Assembly (NCBI RefSeq): GCF_027244095.1
Contig: NC_069661.1
Span: 121,771,501-121,835,500, forward strand
Length of the DNA stretch: 64,000 nt
Direction of reading: 5' to 3'
Source: Hemicordylus capensis
Lineage: Eukaryota > Chordata > Lepidosauria > Squamata > Cordylidae
Part shown: positions 22,068-34,131 of the stretch, piece after piece
Layout of the letters: every line of letters begins with the position of its first letter
Position numbering within the stretch: the first letter of the stretch is position 1
Program-made: the position numbers and the translations under genes
The notes under the pieces: generated by a model
Told to the model about the DNA's origin: nothing
Seen by the model: only the letters and a program-made list of their open reading frames with translations
Databases searched by the model: none

Positions 22068-22297
22068 GTAGAGGTAAAGTGTGCCAAGTCGATTTTGACT
22101 CCTGGCACCCACAGAGCCCTGTGGTTTTCTTTGGTAGAATACAGGAGGGGTTTACCATTGCCTCCTCCCGCACAGTATGAGATGATGCCTTTCAGCATCT
22201 TCCTATATCGCTGCTGCCTGATATAGTAGCAACAGAGATTCAAACCAGCAACCTTCTGCTTGTTAGTCAAGCATTTCCCCGCTGCACCACCTAAGGT
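22068..22297 (-). repeat. Sauria-type tRNA-derived SINE
   Basis: A third minus-strand copy within 3.6 kb. The head ('gcagcggggaaatgcttgac') and the tail ('gagtcaaaatcgacttggc') are both preserved. Confidence 0.8.
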
Positions 22298-23569
22298 GAG
22301 GGAAGAACAAAAAAAAGCCCCCCTCCCCCTTTTTGAGAATTTTTTATTATTTTATAAGAAGAAAAGATATAAACATGATTACATCAAGAATTTCCAAGCA
22401 ACAGAAGTTATATGTAGTATTACAAATGGTCTGAAATAGACAAGCAAGAGACCTCTTCCATCTTTTCGCCAATCCTCCAAAGTAGCACAAAGGTAAAGAG
22501 AGTCAGTACTATTCAGGAGTATATACCCTTAAGAACAAGTGACTTCTAAAAAAAAAATTTTCCCCAATATTAACAAAGAGGAAAGAAAACATGTAGTTCC
22601 CTTAAATCTAAACATTACAATTCAGTAATAAAAAATAGTTTCTAAATATAAGTGGCAGCCCCAAGGAAAGTATTATTAGAATTATAAAAGAGCAAAACCC
22701 ACCCCCTCTCTCAACTTACCTTACTGTATGATCATGACTAACTTAAGTCTCATTAATTTCAATGGTACCTTATCATCATTAACTTTCTTTGGATAAAACT
22801 CTAAAACAGCCAACATGTAACTGTAACCGCTAAACATGCAATGTAATATGTAACAGCTAAAACAGCTCATGTAATTGTTAGTTACATCAGCACAATTATG
22901 TGGATTTTTAGAAGGCTGCATTAGAAGTACAAAGGGGGAACAAGCAATTTTAGAGGATGGAAGAGATAGTTACAGAAAAGGGGTTCACAAAGAGAGAGAG
23001 TGAAGAGAGAGACTTTTAAAGGGGGGGGAAAACAATTATTCCTTGGAGTTTGGGTGTAGAAAACCCTAAGTCTGAAGTCATGCTGTGACTGAGCCAATAT
23101 TATTACTCCTGCTGTGTGTGTTAGAGGTTTTGGCAAAAGATCAAAAGAAAATGCAGGAGAATGTAGTTCTGTTTACAGCATCTCAAGGGTATCACTAGAA
23201 GTTACAGTTATATTTGTAGTTCTTCATGTCTAATTATTAATCTTCAGGAAGCAAACGTCTTTAGTCTTCATCACATGAATTTTTAAGGGGAACTAATGTT
23301 CTCAGAAAACTGAAACAACATACCATGCTCTGTTGGTGGTTAGGCTGCAAGATGGTGGTTAGGCTGTGAAGATCCAGCTTTATCCACAGCATGCATTGGG
23401 TGGTTTGGGGCAAGTCACTATTTTACAACCTAAGCTACCTGATAGAATTATTTGGAAGATTTCATAAATGAAATAAAGAATTAACTTATTATTTCTTTAA
23501 TAATAATCTTCAGGCATTTGTCTTTGTCATCTTGAAGACCATCTACTGTCATGCGTTCCACATGGAGCT
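22298..23569. other. Intergenic, AT-rich, no feature recognised
   Basis: AT-rich sequence with homopolymer runs and a short GA-rich stretch near 22990. No conserved coding segment or named repeat was recognised. Confidence 0.4.
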
Positions 23570-24345
23570 GACTGTAAAAGCTAGTGCAAAATGCAGTCAC
23601 CCAACTTCTAATGAGGATGGGTTGACATGAATGCAATAGCTGGTTTGATAGCAACTCACACTCGCTACCTGTTAGCTTGCAATTCCAGCTGCTGATCAGA
23701 GTCTTCCCAACATTTAAAACTGAGGTTAGAAGCAGCTTTCATGATTTATGTAATTTACCAGCACCCTCAATATTTAGCAATGTGCATGCTACACCATTTA
23801 ATCCAGGAACTAGTCATGCTCTCTCCATATGTTCCAACACTCATGCATCAAATGGAATTGTCCCTTTACCTTCCAGTCACCCCCCCTTACAAGGATGACC
23901 CAAAAGTCATCTTCTTTGGTTACACCCTCTTTGAGACCATCTGTGCCAGCAGCAATCTTCCACCCACAACAGGTAAATAATTCCCCCATCCCATTTTCAG
24001 TACTTCATCTCACCCATCAGCAAATGTTATGGCTCTGTGGAGGGGCAGGCTTCCCACACACTGTACTATTGCTGCAGGTCCCTTCTCCTTTTTAATGGCA
24101 GCAAGAATAAGGAGGCCTGGGGGAGGGGATATTAATTAAAAATGTTTCCTTTAGTCTCTAGCTGTGCCTGCCGCTGTGATCCGTTGCTTAAGTTCCTGCT
24201 GTCTTTTAATTGATGTTTTCATTGTAATGACTGTGTGTTTATGCTGTGTTTTCTGCTATCCATCTTTTTCTGTTAACCACTTACAACTCCTACAGGGGGA
24301 AAAAGGTTAAAAAATACAATGTCAATCAACTGCAGATGCACACTG
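23570..24345 (+). mobile_element. Old CR1/L2-like LINE fragment
   Basis: Frame translation near 23577-23720 gives KLVQNAVTQLL, then a stop, then SLPVSLQFQLLIRVF, matching the conserved 'LVQNAAARLL...LHWLPV..R..FKVL' region near the RT C-terminus of CR1/L2 LINEs. The following ~600 bp end near 'gttaaccacttacaactcct', like a LINE 3' UTR. It is far more decayed than the L2 copies at 5195 or 52386. Confidence 0.55.
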
Positions 24346-24605
24346 TCAGAATTCATCTTCCATTTTACGCATCCTTAAATTGGTGGTGATGGATGTACAA
24401 TGAGTGTCATGCTATGCTTTGGCCTGAATATAAAAATTTTTCTTTTCATAAATAAAACAGTTTATAAAATAAATTAATTAAAACAGCTAGGCTGACAAGA
24501 AAGGCCTTGGCCAGCAGGAATGGATGCTTCTGTGGGACTGAGACACCTTTGTAGTCTGTCAGAGGTTGGAATCTTAAGTCAACTTACCAGGAAGTCCCTT
24601 TGAAC

Positions 24606-24787
24606 TGAAGCCGCTCTGGGAAGAGCAGAAGGTTCCAAGTTCCCTCCCTGGCTTTTCCAAGATAGGGCTGAGAGAGATTCCTGCCTGCAACCTTGGAGAA
24701 GCCGCTGCCAGTCTGTGAAGACAATACTGAGCTAGATAGACCAATGGTCTGACTCAGGATATGGCAGTTTCCTATGTTCCTATGTTC
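24606..24787 (+). repeat. 5S-headed SINE, right part only
   Basis: It contains the body ('ccgctctgggaagagcagaa') and tail ('tggtctgactcaggatatgg', 'ttcctatg' twice) of the family at 2104-2390. The 5S-like head is missing. Confidence 0.75.
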
Positions 24788-27700
24788 CTAACCCTACTGA
24801 GTGAGCAGCAGTCTTCAGACTGGGCTCAAAATAAGTGCAAGAGTTTATTTAGCAGCAGATGATGATGATAAGCAATACCAGTGCTTTGATGCATTACACT
24901 TCTTACGGAGTGTATTCCTGTGAATCTAAGATACCAATGGACATTTAGTCCAAAATCTTTAATTTTCTGTAGGAAGTTTAGGATTAAGAGTGTTTGTGAT
25001 TGTACTGCAGTGTAAACTTAGCGATGCAATTTACATTGCATAGTATATGACTTACAGACTAAATGATGGGTCAGCTCTCACTCCTGTTCTTCCCTTCAAG
25101 CACATATGCTTTTATAAGCATACAATTCATCCATCATGTAAAGAAAACCCTCCAGAACACTTTAGAAACTGTTACAAAACTGCTCTAGGAACTGGCAGGA
25201 GGCTGGAGCCAGTTCTTGACAGCACAAACCCCCACCACAGCTGAAGTTTCATCTGACGTGCTAAAGAGTTGCAGAACTTCTGTTTTCACCAGAGCTAGCT
25301 CCAGGTCAGGACAATGTGTTTCGGTTTCTGGAAGAACACTCCAACCACCTCCACCACACTTAAAATGTTACATCTTTCTTCACGTCTACATATGTCTCTT
25401 TACAAGTGTTGTACTGTAAGCTAAAGCTGTCATTTTCAAAGAGACCTGTTTTTAAGAAGATACTTTCCATAATGATCCTTGTCATTTATTTTTACTTTTC
25501 ACCTGGAAAACATTGTTGTATCTTCTTTTTCTTCATGTTTACAATTATACATCTGCAGAAGGTGGCAGACTGGAAATAAAGGTTTAGAGAGGAATGAGTG
25601 CACTTTTTCTCAGTGAATGCCAAGAGTATTATAGAAAGCATTGCTTCCACTGGGTTGTATCCTAACCCTAATGTGCACAGAAGGAAATTCCCACATGCTA
25701 AATTCCCCATCCTCCTCCTTCCCTCCATAGCAACTCTTGTGATCTTCAAAAATCCACATCTGAGGGTCAGGGGACTTCCCACCCAAAGCAGGATGGGATG
25801 GATCACAGGAGGCACTGAGGGAGGAGGGATCAGCCAAAATCACCTCCCTTGTGCAAACAGAAATGCCTTTCATTCATGCAAAATGTCTTTAAGATACAAC
25901 CCAGGCCATTAAAGGAAATGTGTTCTTTCTCATCCCACAGACCAGAAGCCATGAGGCCTACAAGGTGAGGAATGGCACAGTGCAGCACCATGGATAGCTC
26001 CACAGGAAAAGTTGCTCTCTCTGACACTAGTCAAAAGTATAAAGTAAACTTTATTTAAAAACTTCTGCACTCTCAGACTATCTCTCCTGGGCTCTGCCTC
26101 TCTAGCTGGAGAGTGGAAGCCTAAAGGAGCAGCCTTTTTGCCTGGAGACTGGCAATCCTCCTCTTTTCTATCAGATTCTGCCAAGCTGGTACTGGTGCAC
26201 ACGTACTGGTGAGCATCAAGCTCCAGATATGAGAAGGACCAGCTGTTCTGGTGGATTGGACTCTAAATATGCTATTTCTGGGGGCTCTGATTCTGGGGTT
26301 TCTTCAGAACTGGCCCTCTGCAGGGCCTGAGACTGGGTCTGGTGCTGGTCACATCTGAAGTATAAACTGAGTGTCACTATTCAAGGCAGGAGTCATGACA
26401 GAATGAGAATTCCATGCACAGCTCACATATTGCCTTCCAGGCTTTCCTCTACATTTGATCAAATAAAGCAAGCTTGGAACAAAAATGAAAGTTTGAGATT
26501 CCACGCACAGAGTCTGTGTACATTCAGTTTGTACGTGTGTAGGATCTGCTGAGAATATCTGATGAGTATACAGAGATTTGGGGCTAGGACAGTGGATGTG
26601 ATCCGTCACACTTATCTTATACCCTTACCCTAAGCACACATTGTGCACACAAGAGAACTTCCAAGTGGATTATGCTGTGCACTTAAGATCCAGATATAAG
26701 ATGCAAAAGTACCTGCAATTTGGTATTTTTAGCTTCATTCATAAAAGAAAACAATTTATCTGTGATTCCACCACCCACCCACCCCCGAGTTTTGTGAAAT
26801 CATCCTTTGGAAACAAATATTTTCCTGACTGGAAAAAAAAATCCTTAGAGATCCCAATACTTAGAGATCCCAATTGTTTTTCCAGGCTTTATAGATTTGG
26901 AATATTGTTACATGCATTCCACCAACTTTCCAGTGGTGGAAAGTTCAATGGGTACAGTGCTTCCTCGGGAAGAGAGATCAATGGAGTCTGATTATGTCTG
27001 TGTAATATCTGGTTTATTTACACTTATTCAGGTGAGTATTAGATGAAGCTGAAATAGCAGAGCACTCCTACAAGTAACGGCAGATTTCACCAGATCCCCA
27101 GAGAGAAAACCCTGCACTCTAAGGTGCTTCACCTCTGCACAGCTTATCCACTCCAGCATCTCCAAAACCCAGTCTGTGTTTCATCCAGAAATGAATATGT
27201 TATTTTACAAAGCTCTGATGGCTTCCTCAGTCAGGGTACTTAAGGCCCTTAATACCTATCCACTGACCTTCTGGATTATTAACTAGTGATCTGTCTAAAA
27301 CATTTGGCCAGCTAGTATTTATCATCATAACCCAAAATGCATTACAATATAGAGATTTCTTTGGGGAAAACATGTCTGGAACTTATTAGATTAAAATAAC
27401 CACTTTGCAGAGAGGATTTTTATATTTTGCACTGTGTTATATTGATTGATAGATAGATAGATTGATTGATTTGATTTGATTTGATTTGATTTCTATACCA
27501 CCCTTCCAAAAATGTCTCATGGCAGTTATGTCATAGGATGACGATGTGGAGATGTTTATTATTTATTTAAAATATTTTCTGGGACAACATGCACAAACAG
27601 GTTCCATCTATGTCTGACTGACTTGGGGCATGTCACTGGCATGCTGTTGTGTGATTGATGTGTGCCAGTAATGTTGCTTTAGACACTGGGGAAAGGGCTG

Positions 27701-28534
27701 GCACAGTTGCTGTGTTCTCTGTTTTATGGAGCCCTGCTGTTTTCTTCTCAGATTTGTTGCTGGGAGTGCCTAGGATCCTAACGAAACTAGGATGACATGA
27801 CACCAGGTGGACATAAGGTATATGCCAATGTGGTGGGACCATTGGATTGCCTGACAGACATATACCTTTAGTGAGCACAAAGATGTTTGGAAACACAAGA
27901 CACCTGAACCTGAAAGCAAAGTATTTTAACCGCAATGACTCAGCCTTTCTTCATCAGAATTTTCTTTATCTAGATTATACCCTGCAGCAGGTAGATTTGT
28001 CATGTCAAATGTCATATTGATAACACAAATCACTTTGATTGTATGAGGAATAGAATGTTCATGCTTTATAATGGAGAATGCTAAAAAATCCAGCTGCCCA
28101 GCCACTCCCATTAATGCATAATACCTCTAGGCTGTATAGAAAAATTTGCTCACCTGCCATAAATGGACAATTTGAGAATGGTTGTCAAATTAAATCTGTG
28201 CAACTAACCCTGCTTGTTGTTATGAAGATGATTCTTTATGGATCATGTATTGAAATTCTGGTACAGAAGTCCCAGAACATGATCTGAAGGTATGTGATAC
28301 AACAATTTTGCTGAAGCGAAATAAGTTTTGGTCTAGTCAGTGCCTGGATAGGTAGGTTACCTTCAGTCCAATGATGAAAGATAGTTGAGAAATAAACCAG
28401 CTTTCACATAGTTCCATCAGGGGCACCATTATGCATGGACCTGGGGGCCCAGGTCGGTATCTCTCTTCGAGAGCCCTGTGATCTAAGAGAGCCCACTCTT
28501 TATAGACCCCAATGATTTTCACCAATGGAAAAAG
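24788..28534. other. Intergenic with a candidate MITE and a LINE tail
   Basis: No gene was recognised. At 25649-25904 the ends CTGGGTTGTATCCTA and AAGATACAACCCAGG are inverted, suggesting a 256-bp MITE. At about 27445-27535 a minus-strand LINE tail ('ctataccacccttcc') adjoins GATA, TTGA and TTTGA short repeats. Confidence 0.45.
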
Positions 28535-29290
28535 GTTCCCTTTTATATTTTAAGAATGGCTTGGCCTAGAGTACTGAAATTTGGCACAGATGTGAGAAAT
28601 GTTATCAGGACTCTGTGTATTGATTTTGAAGCAGATCAGTCAATATTTTGATTTGTAATGATTTTTTGAATTTACAAAAATTCAAAAAGGTCCTATAAGT
28701 GGCTTGTTTCATGGCACAAAATGACAAAATCTTCTGGAATTGACCCCCCACCCCACCTTACACCATCATTCAACCCCCATGTGGAGGAATCTGCCTGTCT
28801 TCATTAAAAAAAGGTAAACATCACCCCCCCTTTCACCCCTTTTATATTTCTAGAATGGCTTGGACTAGAATTATGAAATTGAGCTCAGAGGTAGGACAGC
28901 TTAGCAGGATTCTGTGTGTTGTTTTTGAAGTGGATTGGTCAATTGTTGATTTTTAATGTTTTTTTGAATTAAAAAAACTTCAAAGAAGTCCTATAAGTGG
29001 TTTGTTTCATGGCAGAAAATTACAAAAATCTCTGAAAATGAATCCCACCCCCCTTGGACTATCATTCCACCCCCATGTGGAGGAATCTGCCCTTTGTCTT
29101 CATATAAAAGGTGCAACATCCCCTTCTTTTGTCCAACCCATTACATTTCCAGATTGGCTGGGCTTAGAGTTCTCAAATTATGTAGTCCAAGATGGCAAGA
29201 CTCTGTTTATTTCTATTTCAAGGAAATTAGTCAATCCTGTGATCTTTAATGATTTTCCCCCTATAGTAGTAAAGTTTCCAGAAAGAGTTA
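28535..29290 (+). repeat. ~300-bp tandem repeat, about 2.5 units
   Basis: Units begin near 28535, 28836 and 29130. Each carries 'agaatggcttgg' or a variant, an AT-rich 'gattttttgaatt' middle, 'cctataagtggcttgtttca', and 'cccccatgtggaggaatctg'. Units differ by many substitutions, so the array is not recent. The third unit is partial and more diverged. Confidence 0.75.
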
Positions 29291-29599
29291 TCTCTCTCCA
29301 TAGAGTACTTCACATCTAGTGAGAGTGGAACTGTTACATCTGAATAAACAAAATACATTTTTTTTATTTTTACAAATGCACTATGCTTAAGTTGTTTTGT
29401 GATCCAAAAGATCTGCATGATAACTGTGAACAAGGCATGTGTGTTGTGGTTTTAATTTATTTTCCTTACGAATGTGTTGTATGTCCAAGTTGGTTTTGTG
29501 TTTGAACTGTGGAGCACTGAATATGTGTTGTGTCCTAGATGGTTTGTGAATGGTCAAGAAGCTGTGTGAATCCATTGGTGCTTGCATAGTTAGTTTGTC

Positions 29600-29612
29600 C
29601 TCCCTCCCTCCC

Positions 29613-29671
<59 letters not shown>
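29600..29671 (+). repeat. (TCCC)n(TTTC)n microsatellite
   Basis: A pyrimidine-only tract with three TCCC units followed by about fourteen CTTT units. Confidence 0.95.
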
Positions 29672-29804
29672 ATGCACTCTGGCCCAGATCTATGGGTTTG
29701 TGGTAAATGATCAACAAGATATATGGATCCTTTGGGGGTTGTGTAGTACTACCCCCCTACCCCCAAAATGCAGTCTGGCCCAGACCTGTGTGTTTGTGGT
29801 GAAG

Positions 29805-29906
<102 letters not shown>

Positions 29907-30931
29907 TATGGATATATGGACAGGATGCCTATTTTGCAGGGGGGGACTTAAGCTCTTTAGGTTCAGGGTCCAAAATTACCTAGCTGCACTGCTGAGTTCT
30001 AGTACATTCACAGTCAAAGCAACAAAGGTAGTAACGCTGAATGCAATATTCCATGCAAACAACTTGAATCCTGTAGACTTCAATGCTAACAACTCAAGGA
30101 CCTATGTAGATCTTATGCTAGCAATAAACTGCCTTCTGCTTAGGTTTTATGAAGGCTTGTCTTCAATAGCTGTATTAAAACATTATTTCACAAAGTGTGA
30201 TGGCATTTCAATATTCAAGACAAAAAAAATCATGGAAAACATGGATCGATATTAATCAGGCAACGACAGCATTCATATCTCCTTTATCAACACAAAGTTC
30301 ATTTTTCAGCAACATCTTATTCTTGAGCAGTTTATCCACCATTACAGTAACACAAGTGGCTTGGCAATGTGAATGAGGTAGGGAGAGTTTACAAAAAATG
30401 AAAACAAAAACCCAGCCACTCCGAAGTCTACCACCCAGTAAAGTAACATATGCTGTGAGCTGTGATTGTCTACTAAAGGTGACCACAGTTGGGAGCAAGT
30501 AGATAAGTGCCGTCCATGCTTCCTCCCTCCCAAGAAAGGAGTGGTGGTGGTATTCAGATGGTCAATCATAGTAACTGAAGTCAGAGGTGGAGACAGGAAA
30601 AAGCTTGAGGAGCAACTCTTCTCTTAATTTTTAAAAAATATTTAAGATGGGTGAAGAGGAAAGACATTTTTGGAGGAAGAAAATATGTTCCAGTGGGACA
30701 AAAAACATACAGTGGGTATTGAAAAGAATCACCCCCTTTGATAGACCTTAAATTCTGGTTCCCTTACATCCTGAAATGAAAACACAAAGAAAATTCCCTT
30801 CACCAGCTGTACTTATCCAATGCAACCTATAACACCCAACTGAAAAACATCACAATTACAGTCCAGAAAAAGTGTCAGAAATAAAAAACAAGAATTACTG
30901 AGATTGAAAAAGGATCACCCCCCCCCCAATG

Positions 30932-31420
30932 TCAATATTTTGTTGAACCACCTTTTGCTTTAATAACAGCCTTGAGTCTGTTGGGATACTTCTCTATCAA
31001 CCTTGCACATCTAGACGGAGCAATATTTGCCCACTCCTCCATACAGAACTGTTCAAGTTCGGTCACATTGGATGGTAGGTGTTGGTGGACTGCTATCTTC
31101 AAATCTCCCCACAGATTTTCTATGGGATTTAGGTCTGGGCTCTGACTGGGCCACATGAGGATGTTCACTTTTTTCTCCTTCCGCCACTGTGTGGTCAATT
31201 TTGCTGTGTGCTTTGGATCGTTGTCATGTTGAAAGGTGAATCTTCTGCCCATCCTCAACTGTCTGGCAGAGGGTAGCAGGTTTTCTTCCAGAATCTGATG
31301 GTATTTTGCCCCATCCATTTTTCCTTCTACCCTAACGAGAGCCCCAGTCCCTGAGGCAAAGAAACACCCCCACAACAGGATGCTGCCACCTCCATGCTTC
31401 ACTGTAGGTATGGTGTGTTG
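30932..31420 (-). pseudogene. Inverted second copy of the Tc1 C-terminal coding region
   Basis: The minus strand encodes the same C-terminal transposase segment as the right arm, from HTIPTVKHGGG to the end KGGSTKY. It has D and E of the second and third catalytic positions but lacks the first D. Differences from the right arm include WRKEKK for WLKEKK, CFFAS for CFSAS, and one missing residue (CARLIEKY for CATRLIEKY). Upstream, the frame runs into antisense spacer sequence, so no sensible protein start exists. Confidence 0.8.
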
Positions 31421-32128
31421 TGGAAAAAATGTGGCTTGTTCGGGAGGGTCGCAAGGAGAAAGCCACTTCTCAAAAAAGGCCACATTAAAGCTCGTTTGAG
31501 CTTTGCCAGAAGGCACCTTGAAGTTTCTGATGCCAAATGGAAAAAGGTCTTATGGTCAGATGAGACCAAGATTGAACTATTTGGCTTCAACACCAAACAG
31601 TACACCTGGCGTAAATCCAACGCAGCTCACCATCCACAACACACCATACCTACAGTGAAGCATGGAGGTGGCAGCATCCTGTTGTGGGGGTGTTTCTCTG
31701 CCTCAGGGACTGGGGCTCTCATTAGGGTAGAAGGAAAAATGGATGGGGCAAAATACCGTCAGATTCTGGAAGAAAACCTGCTACCCTCTGCCAGACAGTT
31801 GAGGATGGGCAGAAGATTCACCTTTCAACATGACAATGATCCGAAGCACACAGCAAAATTGACCACACAGTGGCTGAAGGAGAAAAAAGTGAACGTCCTC
31901 ATGTGGCCCAGTCAGAGCCCAGACCTAAATCCCATAGAAAATCTGTGGGGAGATTTGAAGATAGCAGTCCACCAACACCTACCATCCAATGTGACCGAAC
32001 TTGAACAGTTCTGTATGGAGGAGTGGGCAAATATTGCTCCGTCTAGATGTGCAACAAGGTTGATAGAGAAGTATCCCAACAGACTCAAGGCTGTTATTAA
32101 AGCAAAAGGTGATTCAACAAAATATTGA
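31394..32128 (+). pseudogene. Tc1 transposase, catalytic part, N-terminus missing
   Basis: This open frame of 244 codons runs from the end of the left arm, through the spacer and the right arm. It reads GLFGRVARRKPLLKKGHIKARL, which is the linker after the helix-turn-helix region, and then the whole DDE domain. Catalytic residues are all present: D56 (WSDET), D147 (QHDND) and E182 (NPIENLW), with 34 residues between the last two, as in DD34E Tc1 enzymes. The first ~12 codons are arm sequence read in antisense and are not native. The roughly 120 N-terminal residues that bind the inverted repeats are missing. No stop or frameshift interrupts the catalytic part. It could not recognise its own ends as it stands. 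Confidence 0.8.
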
Positions 32129-32352
32129 CATGGGGGGGGGGGTGATCCTTTTTCAATCTCAGTAATTCTTGTTTTTTATTTCTGACACTTTTTCTGGACT
32201 GTAATTGTGATGTTTTTCAGTTGGGTGTTATAGGTTGCATTGGATAAGTACAGCTGGTGAAGGGAATTTTCTTTGTGCTTTCATTTCAGGATGTAAGGGA
32301 ACCAGAATTTAAGGTCTATCAAAGGGGGTGATTCTTTTCAATACCCACTGTA

Positions 32353-33159
32353 TTTTAACATGGGGGAGAGAAAAACACTGTTTAACAGTTGGGGCAAAGA
32401 AAAAACATTTGGAGCGGAGATGAAAAGGTAACGTTTGGCGGGGGTGGGGGCAGCTCAGTTAAAAAAGTGGGGGACTCTTCAAATACTTGGGGAAAGGTCT
32501 GCATCCCTGACTGAAGTGGTCATGATGTCCAGAAATATGGAATGCATGCTGCTGAAATGTGCTTGCAAAAGAGCGCACTACAAGGTGTGATTGTAAGCCA
32601 TAATGACAACGTTGTCTTTTGATGTGTGCCAACTGCAAAGGCAACTGTTGAATTTTGTTTGGATGTCTATTCCTTTTTGGATAAAACACAATCTTGTTTT
32701 CTTAATTTTAAAGAAGTCAGAAAACAAATTCCTATTGATTTGATGTCTTTACTATACATACTGTTAGGATTGCTGGACACTATTTCCATTTTTAACGTAG
32801 ATTTCTGGCTAATAGCCCAGAATGGTCTGCTGCTGAGAACTGTGTGTTAGGAAATAGTCATCAGGGCTTAAGGTGACCTTCCCAGCAAATGGAGTTGAAA
32901 TGTGTGTCTGTGTCTGTGTCTGTGTCTGTGTCAGCGTGTGTGCATCCATCAATTTTGCAGTATGGAAAAAATAAAATCATAATATGAATAAAAGAGGGAG
33001 AGATGAGTTAGCTGAAGTCACCTTGATAGTGCAGGGCCTTTTCTGGGAATCTGATGGAGGGCAGCAGATTGGCTGCCTTGTTAGAGTGCCTGCTGTTTGC
33101 CTCCACTTCTGCTCTGCTTGTATCTTTATAAATAAAGCAAGCATTACAAACACACCATA
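32353..33159. other. Intergenic with a (TGTGTC)n tract
   Basis: A hexanucleotide TGTGTC tract lies at about 32900-32935. No gene was recognised. Confidence 0.45.
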
Positions 33160-33231
33160 ACTCTGGGAAGAGGTCTTGTGATAGCAAGCATGAATTATTC
33201 CCTTTGTTAAGCAGGGCCGGCCCTGGTTACT

Positions 33232-34058
33232 TGCTTGCTTGCTTACCTATCTATCTGTCTATCTATCTATCACACTTGTATACCACACCAAACTCGTGTC
33301 TCTGGGTGGTTCACAATGATATAAAACAGTTAAAAACACATATAAAAACACATTAAAAAGGGAAAAAACTAATAGTTTAAAATATTCACAGAATTAAAAC
33401 CTATAAATCATCAAGAAGCTGGAAAAGCCTGAGTAAAAACATGGGTTTAAAAAAAAAATTAATTGTCATAGATGGGGAGGATTATATCTCAATAGGGAGC
33501 ACTTTCCTATAGTCCTGGGGCAGCAACTGAGAAGGCCTGTCTCCGTGTGTCCACCAGACAACTGGCGGCAACTGGAGATGGACCTCCACAGACAACTGCA
33601 ATGGACAGTGGGCTCATAATGAATAAGACTTTCTCTCAGGTACCTAGGGCCTAAGCTGTTTCGGGCTTTATAACTAGCATTTTGTATTTTGCCCAGAAAA
33701 CTATAAGCAGCCAGTGTAACTCCATCAGCAGAGGTGTAATGTGGTCTCTCTGAGATGACCCGGAGACCAACCTGGCCACCGCATTCTGAACCAACTGAAG
33801 TTTACGGACTATGTACAAAGGAAGCCCCACATAGAGTGCTTTCAGTAGTCAAGTCTGGAGGTTACCAACAGATGTACCACTGTTTTGAGGTCATTGATCT
33901 CGAGAAACGGGTGCAGCTGGCGTATCAGCCGAAGCTGAGAGAAAGCACCCTGGCCACTGCCTCAACCTGAGAAACCAGGGAGAGGTGTGGATTCAGAAGT
34001 ACTCCCAGACTGCAAACCTGTTCCTTTTGGGGAAGTGTGACCCAATCTAGAACAGGTA
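33232..34058 (-). mobile_element. L2-like LINE, 3' part
   Basis: Minus-strand text from 34058 down to 33232 matches the 3' portion of the L2 copies at 5195 and 52386: 'gtcacacttccccaaaagga', 'cctgtttctcgagatcaatgacc'-type RT C-terminus, then a 3' end at 'ccacccagagac'-like text and a (GATA)/(GCAA) tail near 33235-33270. Strongly 5'-truncated, as is usual for LINEs. Confidence 0.8.
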
Positions 34059-34131
34059 GTCTTCCATATGAATGGGAGACTATATGTGTGAGCACTGTAA
34101 TATATGGGGCTGATCTGGGAAAAGCATCTGC

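Larger units (their letters stand above)
30710..32350. mobile_element. Palindromic Tc1-type transposon
   Basis: The 1641-bp element starts CAGTGGGTATTGAAAAG and ends with the exact reverse complement. It is flanked by TA on both sides (30708-30709, 32351-32352), the target duplication of Tc1/mariner elements. Instead of short inverted ends, it has two ~715-bp arms in inverted orientation (30710-31423 and 31633-32350) around a 209-bp spacer. Each arm encodes the C-terminal half of a Tc1 transposase. The spacer holds the part just upstream, in frame with the right arm only. The DNA-binding N-terminal part is absent. Arms appear roughly 98 percent identical by eye. Confidence 0.9.
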
